Positions 16,711 through 25,445 of a DNA stretch of 64,000 nt are shown here, in pieces. The notes under the pieces are model-generated. The model ran no database searches. It worked only from the letters and a program-made list of their open reading frames with translations, and had not been told where the DNA came from. This DNA is from Deltaproteobacteria bacterium (GTDB lineage: Bacteria > Myxococcota_A > UBA796 > SXON01). The stretch spans positions 1 to 64,000 of the forward strand of contig CANFCK010000018.1 of the NCBI GenBank assembly GCA_947445035.1, read 5' to 3'. Positions within the stretch are counted from its first letter, which is position 1. The number at the start of each line of letters is the position of its first letter. Made by a program: the position numbers and the translations under genes.

Positions 16711-17235
16711 TTAGTCTTCGATACAGCTCGCGTAGTAGCCGTCGGCGTCGTTCTGCTGGAGGCAGGAGGCATCGTCGTTGCTGATGAGCACGTAGGCAAC
16801 GTGCCCAGCTTCGGCGATCGTCACGGAGATCAGCGTGGTTTCGTTCGCAACCACCTCCCGCAGCACGCTGACCGCGTCGAGGGTCAGGCCGGTCGTAGAC
16901 GCCCCGTCGTGGCAGATGTCGAAGTCGGCCGAGTTCGGGCCGGCTCCGTCCACGCAGTCCTCGCCGTACCAACCCTGCGCGGACTGTTCGGCCATGCCGA
17001 AGGAGTAGCCCATGCCCGAGCCGTTGCTGATGCTGAGCGTGGCGCCGGCGGCGACCCAAGCGACGTTGAAGGTGAGGTCGGTATCCTCGGTGTCATCGGT
17101 ATCGCTGGTGTCCGCCGTGTCCGTGCCCGAATCACAGCTGCCGCTGTCGTCCGCGGTGTCACAGACTTTGGGGCCGGCAGTGCAGCCGACGAGGAAGAGG
17201 GCAGCGCCGAGCGCGCCGAGAGTATTGAGAGCCAT
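16711..17235 (-). CDS. Lipoprotein with Asp/Thr-rich linker, unknown function
   Basis: The protein is 174 residues from ATG 17235, with GGAGG eight bases upstream. The signal MALNTLGALGAALFLVGC places the lipidated Cys at residue 18. A linker of about 35 residues rich in Asp, Ser and Thr (SGTDTADTSDTDDTEDTD) follows. The rest (about residues 55-174) is a small beta-rich domain with cysteines that could form disulfides (EDCVDGAG, DICHDG, SCLQQN, ASCIED). The C-terminal domain matches no family I can name. The gene stands alone, with its own promoter (17270-17297) and terminator (16658-16694). Confidence 0.7.
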   Translation of the reverse strand: MALNTLGALGAALFLVGCTAGPKVCDTADDSGSCDSGTDTADTSDTDDTEDTDLTFNVAWVAAGATLSISNGSGMGYSFGMAEQSAQGWYGEDCVDGAGPNSADFDICHDGASTTGLTLDAVSVLREVVANETTLISVTIAEAGHVAYVLISNDDASCLQQNDADGYYASCIED

Positions 17236-17269
17236 TGTGTCCTCCATGCCGCGGAGATGCGGCGCATGC

Positions 17270-17297
17270 ATAGTACAGTAGAATCCCGCAGCCGCAA
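17270..17297 (-). promoter_or_regulatory. Sigma-70-like promoter of the lipoprotein gene
   Basis: On the minus strand TTGCGG (17297-17292) and TACTAT (17275-17270) are 16 nt apart, and the -10 carries a preceding TG. The predicted start lies about 28 nt before ATG 17235. Confidence 0.45.
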
Positions 17298-17311
17298 GGG
17301 GAGAGGCCACG

Positions 17312-18997
17312 TCAAGAACGGTCGGTCAATAACTCGTGTGGTTGTCCGCGCAACTGCTCCGCGCGGGCGTGCGCGGCTCCTGCTCTCGACCGAAACACTT
17401 CGGTTTCGATCCGGGATAACAACGCGTCGGTCCCGCCACCCGACAGGGCGCTCACGCACTCGGCGTCGAACTGAAGCGCCAACGCCGCGACGCGCTCCGG
17501 GTCGGCCCGGTCCACCTGGTTCAACACGATGATCCTGGGCACGTCACGCGCGCCCAGCTCGTCCAGGGTGCGTTCGACCGTCTCCTTGTGGAAGAGGACC
17601 TCGTCATCGGCGGCGTTGAGCACCAAAAGCAAGAGCTCGGCCTGCACGGATTCGTCCAGCGTGCTTCGGAAGGCGTGGACAAGGTCCTTCGGCAGGTTGC
17701 GGATGAAGCCCACGGTGTCGGTGAGGACGATCTCGCGCTCCTCGGGGAACCTCAACCGGCGACTCGTAGGGTCCAAGGTCGCGAACAGCTTGTCTTCGGC
17801 GTCCACGGCCGCGTTGGTCATGCGATTGAGCAGCGTGCTCTTTCCGGCGTTGGTGTACCCGACGATGGCCACCAGCGGCAGCCCTACGCGCTTACGACGG
17901 TCCCGTCGCATCGTCCGTTGCTCGCTGATCTCACGGAGTTGCCGCTCGATGCGATGCTCTCGCTCGTCGGCGCGGCGCCGATTGATCTCCAGCTTGGTTT
18001 CTCCAGGACCGGTGCCGCCGATTCCGCCCGTGAGTCGCGACATCGCGGTGGGCATCAACGCCAGGCGCGGGCGGCGGTACCGTAGTTGAGCCAGCTCGAC
18101 CTGGAGTTTTCCCTCCCTGGTCGTGGCCCGCTGCGCGAAGATGTCGAGGATGAGCTGAGTGCGGTCGAGCACCTTCAGATCGGTCTCAGTGGCGATGTTC
18201 CGCAGTTGAGACGGCGACAACTCCTGGTCGAAGATCAGGTGTTCGGCGCCGAGATGCATGCACCGGACCACCAGCTCCTTGAGCTTGCCCTGGCCGACCA
18301 ACGTCCGACCATCCAGCTCGCGCCGCACCTGAAGCACGCGGTCAACTGTCCGCAAACCTGCGGTATCGGTCAGCCGCTCCAGCTCCTCCAACGAGCGGCG
18401 AGCGGCGTGGGGGTTGCCAACCGTGATCGACACGCAGACCGCGGCGTCGCGCGCGTCCACCTGCCGTGTGGCCGCCTTGAACTGCGCCTCCAGCCCCTTG
18501 ATGAACGCGCCGAAGTCGTCCGACCAGCCGTAGATGTCGGCCACTGGCTCGACCCGCCAGATGTCGCCGGACCCGGGGGGCAGCAGGTGCGCATACTCGG
18601 CCGCGCCCGGCAGTCCATCGCCCTTGCTTTGCACCACCACCACCCCGTCGAGGCGCAAAAGTGCGAGATCGGTGAGGTCGTCTCGGCTGAGGCCTTCGCC
18701 GCGCAGGTGCGTGTGCAAGAGCCGGACCCCGCGAAAGCGGCCGCCACCCGCTCGTTCGCGACCGAGCTCTGGAATGAAGAGCTTGTGGGCATCCCCCACG
18801 ACCACCTTTTCGATCACGCCTACCCGATCGACCAGCACGCCAACTTGCCGGTTCATCTCCCGTGACAGCTCTGTCATACGACGCGCCAACTCGGGACTCA
18901 GCCACCGGTCAGCGGGCACCCGGCGGTGATAGAGCGCTTGGAGTGCCTTGTTTTCGGAGGGCTTCAGGCCCTCCTTGTTGCCGAAAAGTTCTTCCAC
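17312..18997 (-). CDS. hflX: HflX-family ribosome-associated GTPase
   Basis: The protein is 561 residues from GTG 18997, with GGAG six bases upstream. HflX binds ribosomes and splits stalled or stressed ribosomes. An N-terminal extension of about 150 residues precedes the HflX domain. It starts MEELFGNKEG and includes a conserved LLHTHLRGEGLSRDDLTDLA. The HflX domain has RTLVGQGKLKELV and SQLRNI, then a coiled-coil REHRIERQLREISEQ. The G domain carries GYTNAGKST (about residues 380-388), DTVGFIRNLP and NQVD. The extension makes it longer than E. coli HflX (426) and like the longer cyanobacterial and deltaproteobacterial forms. The HD operon lies upstream. Confidence 0.93.
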   Translation of the reverse strand: MEELFGNKEGLKPSENKALQALYHRRVPADRWLSPELARRMTELSREMNRQVGVLVDRVGVIEKVVVGDAHKLFIPELGRERAGGGRFRGVRLLHTHLRGEGLSRDDLTDLALLRLDGVVVVQSKGDGLPGAAEYAHLLPPGSGDIWRVEPVADIYGWSDDFGAFIKGLEAQFKAATRQVDARDAAVCVSITVGNPHAARRSLEELERLTDTAGLRTVDRVLQVRRELDGRTLVGQGKLKELVVRCMHLGAEHLIFDQELSPSQLRNIATETDLKVLDRTQLILDIFAQRATTREGKLQVELAQLRYRRPRLALMPTAMSRLTGGIGGTGPGETKLEINRRRADEREHRIERQLREISEQRTMRRDRRKRVGLPLVAIVGYTNAGKSTLLNRMTNAAVDAEDKLFATLDPTSRRLRFPEEREIVLTDTVGFIRNLPKDLVHAFRSTLDESVQAELLLLVLNAADDEVLFHKETVERTLDELGARDVPRIIVLNQVDRADPERVAALALQFDAECVSALSGGGTDALLSRIETEVFRSRAGAAHARAEQLRGQPHELLTDRS

Positions 18998-19015
18998 CGG
19001 GGCTCCGCCTTGGAC

Positions 19016-19354
19016 CTAGGGCTTCGACGTAGCGGCGAGAACCCAGCCCACGATAAGCACCGCACCACCTACCGGAGTGATGGCACCGAACCAGCCCTGG
19101 CCGGTCAGCACCAGAAGGTAAAGGCTGCCGGCGAAAACCACAGTACCGCCCAGCAGAAGTCGGCGAGTCCAGACGGGGAGGCCCGGCACGCACAACGCGA
19201 TCGCGTGGAGCAGGTGGTAGTGCGACGCGGTGTGCCAGGTCTCAATTCGGGGATGTGCACCCAGGGCGTGAGCCCCAAAGGCGCCCAATGCCGCCGCCGC
19301 CGCCGCCATGCCGGCGCCAACCCGCCGCCAGAAGCGATCACCTTCCGGGCTCAC
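19016..19354 (-). CDS. DUF423 membrane protein (YgdD-like)
   Basis: The protein is 112 residues from GTG 19354, which overlaps the TGA of the preceding gene (GTGA). It has the DUF423 pattern: an N-terminal GAGMAAAAAALGAFGAHAL, then WHTASHYHLLHAIAL and a GxLFAGSLYxL-like segment (GGTVVFAGSLYLLVL). The end is WFGAITPVGGAVLIVGWVLA. Four membrane helices are likely. The family's role is unknown. It is the third gene of an operon whose other members are an HD hydrolase and a small Cys-rich protein. Confidence 0.85.
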   Translation of the reverse strand: MSPEGDRFWRRVGAGMAAAAAALGAFGAHALGAHPRIETWHTASHYHLLHAIALCVPGLPVWTRRLLLGGTVVFAGSLYLLVLTGQGWFGAITPVGGAVLIVGWVLAATSKP

Positions 19355-19566
19355 GGCTGGGCCAGGATGCCGAGGGCCTCGACGACCTCGGCGGCGCCCG
19401 AACAGCGGAGCATCGCGCCCTCGATCCGGACCAGCAGCGTCCGCTCGCAAGCCTCGCACTTGTCGAAACACTCGACAGTCGAAAAGGTCGCACCCGCCGA
19501 AATCACTGCTGCCCGCAGGTCCGGCGCATGGCGCGCCACCCCGGTGTCACACCCCACGACGTGCAT
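19351..19566 (-). CDS. Small Cys-rich protein (DUF1450-like)
   Basis: This 71-residue protein starts at ATG 19566 inside the stop of the HD gene (TGATG). It has a cysteine pattern C7, then C35, C39 and C42 (VECFDKCEACERT), with another Cys near the end. The spacing is like small thioredoxin-like [2Fe-2S] or DUF1450/YuzB-type proteins, with a final segment MLRCSGAAEVVEALG that resembles their C-terminal helix. The assignment is by pattern only. There is no signal peptide, so it should be cytoplasmic. A longer N-terminal extension would overlap the HD gene and is less likely. Confidence 0.6.
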   Translation of the reverse strand: MHVVGCDTGVARHAPDLRAAVISAGATFSTVECFDKCEACERTLLVRIEGAMLRCSGAAEVVEALGILAQP

Positions 19567-20144
19567 CAGCTGGCCTCTCGCAAAAGACCATCCACCTCGA
19601 CCCGCAACCGGACAGAAAGCGGATGCGACCATTCTTCCGCAAGGGCGCTGGCGACAGCATCATAGTACCATAGCGTGCCCTCGCGCCCGGCGGTGAACCG
19701 GCCCCACAGCGCGTCTCCGACTTCGCCGAAATCGCGGCGGATGGACAGGCAGTTGTGCAGCTTGTCCGCAGCAGAGATCAGCTTCAGCTCGGCAGGGGCG
19801 ACCCGCAAGTGCGCCAGATATCGTTCTTTCCGCTGGCGCCAGGGTGGTTTGGGGTGACCAACCGAATCCGAGAGCCCGGCGACGAGACCGGCCACTCGGG
19901 CGCCGAATTGGGCCTCAAGCACGGACCGTTCGGCACCCGGCACGTCCTCCAGCCAATCGTGAAGCACCGCGGCCGCCATCTGCTCTTCGTCCCCGCCGTA
20001 CTCACCGACGAGGCTCGCCACGGCAAAGAGGTGCGTCACATAAGGCACATCGCTGCCTTTCCGACGAATCCCGCGGAAGTCCGCCACCGCCAACGCCACC
20101 GCGCGGTCGAAGCCTTCGCCGTATGCATCTCGCCGCTGGGCCAT
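19566..20144 (-). CDS. HD-domain hydrolase, small alarmone hydrolase (Mesh1)-like
   Basis: This 192-residue protein consists of one HD domain of the RelA/SpoT hydrolase type. Metal-binding motifs run in order: RKGSDVPYVTHLFAVASLV, then AVLHDWLEDVPG (HDxxED) and AADKLHN. Stand-alone proteins of this form (Mesh1 or small alarmone hydrolases) remove the 3'-pyrophosphate of (p)ppGpp. That activity is inferred. The length matches the family (about 180-200). The next gene starts inside its stop, so it is the first gene of a coupled HD / Cys-rich / DUF423 set. It diverges from the GAF gene at 20203. Confidence 0.85.
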   Translation of the reverse strand: MAQRRDAYGEGFDRAVALAVADFRGIRRKGSDVPYVTHLFAVASLVGEYGGDEEQMAAAVLHDWLEDVPGAERSVLEAQFGARVAGLVAGLSDSVGHPKPPWRQRKERYLAHLRVAPAELKLISAADKLHNCLSIRRDFGEVGDALWGRFTAGREGTLWYYDAVASALAEEWSHPLSVRLRVEVDGLLREAS

Positions 20145-20202
20145 CGCCGCCCCCTATCCCTTCTCCCTTGCCCAAGGGCCCGGGGGGCCATAGCCGTTGA
20201 GC

Positions 20203-21135
20203 ATGTCGATGACGCAAGACTGGCTCGTGACCTGTGGCGAAACCCGGGCCGAGGTCCGCGCGGACAACTGGCTCGGGGCGCTCGCGCTCGCGCTGCCGCA
20301 GCTCGGGCTCGATCTCGGCGTGATGGCCCGACTGGTGTGCGCGACGGAAGCCGACGGCTCCGCCACAGCACATGACAGTCGCGCGGGGCTCGAGATCCGC
20401 GTGACCCCGGTTGGGACCGCGGCCCCGCCGAGCTTCACGATGCCAGAATCCAGCTTCGCATCGATCAACATTCCATTTCTTCGGATTCCCGCCACACCAG
20501 ACGTCGCGACGCCCGCCGACGCATCGCCGATGCAGGCCGAAGCGCCGACCCTTCCCAACGCCAAGATGGCGGCATCCCCCACCGTCGAGATTGAAGGCCC
20601 CGGCGCCTTCCTCGCCGTCCCCCCGCCGGCCGCTGCCCTACCCTTCGATGACCGCATGGAAGAGCTTTTCCTGCGCCTGGGAGAGATCAACGAGGCCGCA
20701 ACAACGAAGGACGCCTGCACCTCCGCGTTGCGCCTCGCCGGAGAACTCGTCACTTCCGAGGCCGGCGCGTTGCTCATCCGGACCCGAGCTGGTGATGGAC
20801 TCCGCTTCCGGGCGGCCTTCGGCCCGGCCGCCGCGGCGCTGCTCGACACGACGATCCCGCTCGACCGTGGCATCGCTGGGTTCGTGAATCAGATCGGAGT
20901 GGGCGTGGCCATCGGCGACGCGCGGCGGGACGACCGCCACTACGCACGAGTCGACAAGAGCACGGGCTACACCACCCGCGAGCTGCTCGCGGTGCCCGTG
21001 CGCGCCGAAGACGGCGGAACGTACGGCGTGCTGGAGCTCATCAACCCGCCCCGCCCGTTCACCGCGGACGATCTGGAGCTGGCCACCCGCGTCGCCGTGT
21101 CCTTGGGCAACGTCTTCCGTGGCATGGACCAGTAG
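20203..21135 (+). CDS. GAF-domain protein
   Basis: This 310-residue cytoplasmic protein has no signal peptide. Its first ~60 residues (after MTQDWLVTCGETRAEVRADN) are a small unrecognised domain. A Pro/Ala-rich linker covers ~70-145. A C-terminal GAF domain (~150-310) has ACTSALRLAGELVTSEAGAL, IPLDRGIAGFVNQIG, RRDDRHYARVDKSTGYTTRE and LLAVPVRAEDGGTYGVLELI. GAF domains bind cyclic nucleotides or other small molecules. There is no output domain, so it may act through another protein. TTG 20197 and ATG 20203 or 20209 are all possible starts, with no clear ribosome site to choose. It converges on the flagellar cluster. Confidence 0.8.
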   Translation: MSMTQDWLVTCGETRAEVRADNWLGALALALPQLGLDLGVMARLVCATEADGSATAHDSRAGLEIRVTPVGTAAPPSFTMPESSFASINIPFLRIPATPDVATPADASPMQAEAPTLPNAKMAASPTVEIEGPGAFLAVPPPAAALPFDDRMEELFLRLGEINEAATTKDACTSALRLAGELVTSEAGALLIRTRAGDGLRFRAAFGPAAAALLDTTIPLDRGIAGFVNQIGVGVAIGDARRDDRHYARVDKSTGYTTRELLAVPVRAEDGGTYGVLELINPPRPFTADDLELATRVAVSLGNVFRGMDQ

Positions 21136-21150
21136 CGCACGCGGTCATCG

Positions 21151-21444
21151 CTAGACCGGCATGTTCCACACCGCCTGGTAGGCCTCCACGAACTTGTCGC
21201 GGACGCTGCCCATGGCCCGAAGCGAGATGTTCGCCTCCTCCAAAGAAAGCATCATCTGTGCGTAGTCGTGCTTGCCGGTCCCCACGTCGTAGAGCGCCTT
21301 GTCGCCTTGCGTCTGCTGGGCCTCAACGGCCGCGATCGCCTTGCTCAGGGTCCCGTCGAACTCGTTTTTCCCAGTGGGGCGGGCGGCGCTCGGCGCCTCG
21401 AACCCGTTGATGGCGGCGGTTGCAGAAGGCAGCCCGGTGATCAT
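21151..21444 (-). CDS. fliE: Flagellar hook-basal body complex protein FliE
   Basis: This 97-residue protein has the FliE C-terminal helical pattern YAQMMLSLEEANISLRAMGS followed by VRDKFVEAYQAVWNMPV. FliE links the MS ring to the proximal rod. The N-terminal ~30 residues are variable. Its ATG (21444) is 3 nt after the flgC stop, so flgB-flgC-fliE is one unit, as in most flagellated bacteria. It is the last flagellar gene on this side. No MS-ring or motor gene follows within the window. Confidence 0.93.
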   Translation of the reverse strand: MITGLPSATAAINGFEAPSAARPTGKNEFDGTLSKAIAAVEAQQTQGDKALYDVGTGKHDYAQMMLSLEEANISLRAMGSVRDKFVEAYQAVWNMPV

Positions 21445-21447
21445 GGG

Positions 21448-21873
21448 CTACTTCCCGATGCCGATGGCGGTCATGGCCATCGTGCGGGCGGCCTCGATCA
21501 CGTTCGCGTTGGCGTCGTAGGCCCGCTGGGCGGTCATCATGTCCACCATCTCCTCCATCACGTTGATGTCAGGGTAGGCGACGAACCCGTCGGCGCCCGC
21601 GTCGGGGTGAGTCGGGTCAAAAACCCGCCGGGGAGGCGCGGTGTCGCGCGTGACATCGCCAATCTTGACGCGAGAGCTTGCCGCATCGAGCGCCTGGCCG
21701 AACGGGTCGAGTGCCTCCGCCTCGAAGCTCGGCAAGAGCCGCCGGTAGGGGCCGCCCTCGGCGGTGCGTGTCGTACGCGCATTGGCCAGGTTGGAGGCAA
21801 TCATCGTGAGGCGTGTACGCTCGGCGCTCAGACCGCTCGACGCGATGGCGAAGGTATCGAAGAAGTCGGCCAT
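21448..21873 (-). CDS. flgC: Flagellar basal-body rod protein FlgC
   Basis: This 141-residue protein starts at ATG 21873, sharing a base with the flgB stop (TGATG). It has the FlgC N-terminal motif FDTFAIASSGLSAERTRLTM followed by ASNLANARTTRT. The C-terminal motif is YPDINVMEEMVDMMTAQRAY then DANANVIEAARTM. These are the paired coiled-coil segments of axial rod proteins. FlgC forms part of the proximal rod with FlgB and FliE. The length is normal for the family. Confidence 0.95.
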   Translation of the reverse strand: MADFFDTFAIASSGLSAERTRLTMIASNLANARTTRTAEGGPYRRLLPSFEAEALDPFGQALDAASSRVKIGDVTRDTAPPRRVFDPTHPDAGADGFVAYPDINVMEEMVDMMTAQRAYDANANVIEAARTMAMTAIGIGK

Positions 21874-22271
21874 CACATCTTTCCGTCGGAAGCGGCGAAG
21901 CGGAGCATCGCGAGGCGACGGCTGACGCCACCTGCGAGCGCCTGGTAGTAGACCTGGTCCTCGACGAGGCGCCCGGCCTCGCGCTCCAAGTCAACCGAGT
22001 TGCCGTCCAAGGCACTCGCGGGCGCGGCCAGCTCGGAGATTGACTCCTCCAAGGTGTGTCCCACGTCGAAGATGTCGCCCGAAACCCCCTTCTCCATGAC
22101 TTCGTTCAGCATGGTGTCGAAGGGGAATATTTCCTTCGCGAGGTACCCAGGCGTATTCACGTTCGCCAAATTACTGGCGGTCAAGGTCTGTCGAGCCTGG
22201 GTCAACTCGATGACGTTTCCGAGCCCTTCGTACATCCCGTCGAAGAGACGCATGCCTGTTCCAGGAACCAT
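21873..22271 (-). CDS. flgB: Flagellar basal-body rod protein FlgB
   Basis: The protein is 132 residues from ATG 22271, preceded by CCAGGAGG. The rod-protein N-terminal helix is TQARQTLTASNLANVNTPGY. The C-terminal half ends EDQVYYQALAGGVSRRLAML. FlgB forms the proximal rod. The 76-nt gap before it (22272-22347) separates it from the HDOD gene. That gap contains an inverted repeat TCGATC / GATCGA on the minus strand but no clear promoter, so it may be read through from upstream flagellar genes. Confidence 0.94.
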   Translation of the reverse strand: MVPGTGMRLFDGMYEGLGNVIELTQARQTLTASNLANVNTPGYLAKEIFPFDTMLNEVMEKGVSGDIFDVGHTLEESISELAAPASALDGNSVDLEREAGRLVEDQVYYQALAGGVSRRLAMLRFAASDGKM

Positions 22272-22347
22272 TGTCGGCCTCCTGGATCACTCTTCGGTCA
22301 CCCCCGGAAAAGATTGAGGGCCCGGGTCGATCTTTTTTCGGATCGAT

Positions 22348-23298
22348 CTACCTCGCCTTCTTGGCCCGCCGGTCCTGTTTGACGTCTTGCTCCACCCGGC
22401 TGCGGTCTCGAACCAGGCCAAGCCGTTCAAGTTCAACCCAAACCTCGCGGCGAACCTCGAGCTGCTGGTCGGCGTTGAGCCGTAGCCGGACGAAAATTGG
22501 ATGATCTTCCGGCAACGCTGGCCCCTCGGGGTGGATGCCGAGTCGATTGAGCAGCGCGATTCCCGCCGCCACCCCGTACGCCACGGGCGCGCCGACCTCG
22601 GCGAGCTCGGGCTCATGATGCCAACGAATCGCCGCGCCCAGGGCCGGAGGAAAGCGCCATCGATCCGCGACGATTCCGCCCAGTTCACAATGGGTTCGCT
22701 CGACGGCGCGGAGCATCGCCATGGTGTCCGTCACCCAGTGGACGGGGAGCTGCGCGCGGTAACGATGGACGATCCCCACGCCGACGCTCCAACCGATGTC
22801 GTGCAACAGCCCGGCGGCGAACGCATCCCCGCGATCGTTTCCGACCCTCCGGAGTACACCCTCGACAGCAATCGCGACACCCACTGCCCGAACCTGAAGC
22901 CGACGGGTCAACTCCGGTTGCCCGCGGACATGGAATACGCGCCCCGACGCCGCGCCGAGCAGCACCGACTGCAGCCCGCGCTCACCCACCCGCATCAACG
23001 CGTGCGAGATGTTCGCGACCGGCCGATTCTCTCCGTAAAACGCTGAGTTTGCCACCTGCAGGACTCGTGCGGCCAGCGCTGCGTCTTGGACGATGGCGCT
23101 GGCCATCCTGTCGAACGGCAGCTCCGCCAGCTGGCAGAGCCGCATGACGTCAGCCGCAGCGCCGGGTTGCACCGGGTGCTCGATCACCTGGTTGTTGGCC
23201 AGGTTCGTCAAAAGCGTGGCTTCATCGCCCTCGACATCCGTGTCGCCGCAGATCACGGTTCCACGGCCGAAATCTGGACGAATGACAACGGCGCTCAT
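22348..23298 (-). CDS. HDOD-domain protein in the flagellar cluster
   Basis: The protein is 316 residues from ATG 23298, which overlaps the TGA of the TPR gene (ATGA). The HDOD region starts after a ~35-residue tail: VIEHPVQPGAAADVMRLCQL, LPFDRMASAIVQDAALAARV, LQVANSAFYG and ALMRVGERGLQSVLLGAA. It retains an HD pair in AAGLLHDIGWSVG. HDOD proteins usually regulate second-messenger or flagellar signalling and often lack enzymatic activity. It sits between a TPR protein and flgB within the fliD-to-fliE unit, so a role in flagellar control is likely but unproven. Confidence 0.85.
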   Translation of the reverse strand: MSAVVIRPDFGRGTVICGDTDVEGDEATLLTNLANNQVIEHPVQPGAAADVMRLCQLAELPFDRMASAIVQDAALAARVLQVANSAFYGENRPVANISHALMRVGERGLQSVLLGAASGRVFHVRGQPELTRRLQVRAVGVAIAVEGVLRRVGNDRGDAFAAGLLHDIGWSVGVGIVHRYRAQLPVHWVTDTMAMLRAVERTHCELGGIVADRWRFPPALGAAIRWHHEPELAEVGAPVAYGVAAGIALLNRLGIHPEGPALPEDHPIFVRLRLNADQQLEVRREVWVELERLGLVRDRSRVEQDVKQDRRAKKAR

Positions 23299-25445
23299 GG
23301 GGACCTCGGCGGGCGGGGCTGTTTCGAAAAGGCATGGTGCGCGGCTTCTTCGCGAGCGAGGGCGCCCCACAAGCCGGTTGAGCCGTGCGCCGCGGCGGCC
23401 AGGAGCGGTCGCGGAGGGGTGCCTATGGTTCCGTCCAGGCGCGCGGCGCGCCAGGTTGACCAGTCGCGGGTGTCGTCGTCGGCGCTGAGCCCGGCGGTCC
23501 GAACCGCCAGTTGGGCCGCGTCGGGCACCCGGCCTATGGCGACGAGGCAGCGTAGAAGCGCCTCGCGAATCAGGCCGTGATCGACGTCGTCGCCCGGAGG
23601 GGCCCCCGCGGCGAGCTCGAGCGGCCCGATCGCCTCGGTGCAGCGCCCGTCCGAGGCATCAAGGAGCGCAAGGCGCACCTGCGCGCGTGCGGCGAATCGA
23701 GGCGACGCGGCTGCCTGCTCCCAGGCCCTTCGCGCTTGAACGCTGCGCCCCGCCTGATGCGCCGCCACTCCTTCGATCAAGGCGTACTCCGCCGTTTCCT
23801 CGGGCCCGGCGTCCTGGCGACGCAACCACTCCACCGAATCGAGCGCGTCCTCATCGTGACCGGTCGCCACATAGAGCCATGCTAGCTGCCGGACGCTGTC
23901 CCGGCCGTCGATGCCTTGCACGCGCTCCAGATCGGCGACGTCCCGCCACACCTTGAGCGCACTTTCACGCAATCCGACCGCGCTGTACGCCGCAGCGATG
24001 CGCCGCAGCGGTTCTGGATCAAAAAGATTTCGCGCCAACGCCGGTGACCACGCCGACCGGTGCAGCGCGAGCGCGTCCATCGGGCGCTCTTCGGCGAAAG
24101 CCTGTTCCACCCTAGCCTTCCAGGCGCCGGTGAACTCGACAGCGACCCGGCCGTCCTGAAGCCGCGGATACCTCCGAATCAATTCGGCGAAGGCGTCCAC
24201 CGCCGCACGATCATCGCCAAGGTGGGCGTGGAGCTGTGCCACCACGTAGAGGCTTTCCGCGCCCGCCTCTCCGGGGAACTGGGCATCGACCGTTGCGCCC
24301 GGCAGGAAGCTCCCCCACGTCGCCGGCGGCGCGCCGAGGATTGCGAGCAGCCGGGTTCGCCCGCGTAGCACGCGTCGGGTGTCGAGATCAAGGGCGGCGC
24401 CCTCGACCGAGGTGAGCGCTCGCGACGCGCCGATCAGGTCGCCGTTGGCAAGGGCGCTCTCCGCCAGAAGCATCCTGGCGGTCTCACGGACCGGCCCCTC
24501 GGTGTCCACCACTGCGCGCACGAACACCTCCCGTGCCTCCGCGATGCAGCCACCATCGGCTAGAAGCGCACCGGCTAGGATCTGCGCCTCGGGGTCGATC
24601 GCGACCGAGGCCAGTGCCCGCCCGTACCCGGCCGACTCTTGACCCCCGGTGGCCCACTCGACGATCGCGACGACCTGCAAGGCCAATTCTCGCGCGCCGC
24701 CCGCGCCGACTGCCGCGCGTGCGCTCTTTTCCGCTTCGGACCAGTTCCGGACCGCGAGTTGAGACCTAGCCGCCTGAAACCACGCTGCCGGCGGGGCTCC
24801 TGCCTTCGCCGCCCGCGTAAAGTAATAGGCCGCCTCACGATGATGCCCCAGGTCGCGCGCCAGGGCTGCAAGACGGTAGAGCAGCCGTGGCCGATCGGCG
24901 CCACGCCGGCTCAACAGGGCGCGGGTGTCATCGGCGTCCGCCCAGCTGACGACCGAGGGTTCGCCGGTCGACCACAGGGGCATGCGCGGTGTGCGACTGA
25001 CCGCCTGGGCGAACCACCGGCCCTCCCTGCCGCCCAGAGGCCGTACAGCAACCGGCATCGGTGCGCACGGCCGCGCGTCGACCTTTCCTGCCAGCGCGCC
25101 GGCAAGATCGGTCGCACCAAAAAGCGGCCGTTGGTCGACATCTATCGGCACCACGATCAACCGCCAACCGTACGCTTTCCGCTCCAGACGGACGGTAGTC
25201 GCCGCACTGTCCATTTCCAGACTGACCAGCCAATCCCCCGCCAGATCAAAGGCACGGGCACGGCGAACCCCGGTCCCCACGGTCCAGCCAACCTGTTCGT
25301 GCAAGTCGATGGTGTTGCCGTGAAGGATCATATCCGTGCGTCCGTCCACGACCGGCGGCAGCACATCCACCGTGGCACCTGGCGTGGCCACCAACTCCAG
25401 AGGCGCCGCCGACGCTATACCGATCACCACCAAGAACCAGGCCAT
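23295..25445 (-). CDS. Exported TPR-repeat protein in the flagellar cluster
   Basis: The protein is 716 residues from ATG 25445, sharing one base with the stop of the upstream gene (TGATG). A signal peptide (MAWFLVVIGIASAAP) precedes a ~150-residue beta-rich N-terminal domain. From about residue 180 to the end are many TPR-like helical repeats, for example LARDLGHHREAAYYFTRAAK and AERPMDALALHRSAW-like segments. It should lie in the periplasm as a protein-binding scaffold. The best-known flagellum-linked periplasmic TPR protein is PflA of epsilonproteobacteria, but that comparison is by architecture and context, not sequence. The HDOD gene starts inside its stop. Confidence 0.75.
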   Translation of the reverse strand: MAWFLVVIGIASAAPLELVATPGATVDVLPPVVDGRTDMILHGNTIDLHEQVGWTVGTGVRRARAFDLAGDWLVSLEMDSAATTVRLERKAYGWRLIVVPIDVDQRPLFGATDLAGALAGKVDARPCAPMPVAVRPLGGREGRWFAQAVSRTPRMPLWSTGEPSVVSWADADDTRALLSRRGADRPRLLYRLAALARDLGHHREAAYYFTRAAKAGAPPAAWFQAARSQLAVRNWSEAEKSARAAVGAGGARELALQVVAIVEWATGGQESAGYGRALASVAIDPEAQILAGALLADGGCIAEAREVFVRAVVDTEGPVRETARMLLAESALANGDLIGASRALTSVEGAALDLDTRRVLRGRTRLLAILGAPPATWGSFLPGATVDAQFPGEAGAESLYVVAQLHAHLGDDRAAVDAFAELIRRYPRLQDGRVAVEFTGAWKARVEQAFAEERPMDALALHRSAWSPALARNLFDPEPLRRIAAAYSAVGLRESALKVWRDVADLERVQGIDGRDSVRQLAWLYVATGHDEDALDSVEWLRRQDAGPEETAEYALIEGVAAHQAGRSVQARRAWEQAAASPRFAARAQVRLALLDASDGRCTEAIGPLELAAGAPPGDDVDHGLIREALLRCLVAIGRVPDAAQLAVRTAGLSADDDTRDWSTWRAARLDGTIGTPPRPLLAAAAHGSTGLWGALAREEAAHHAFSKQPRPPRSP

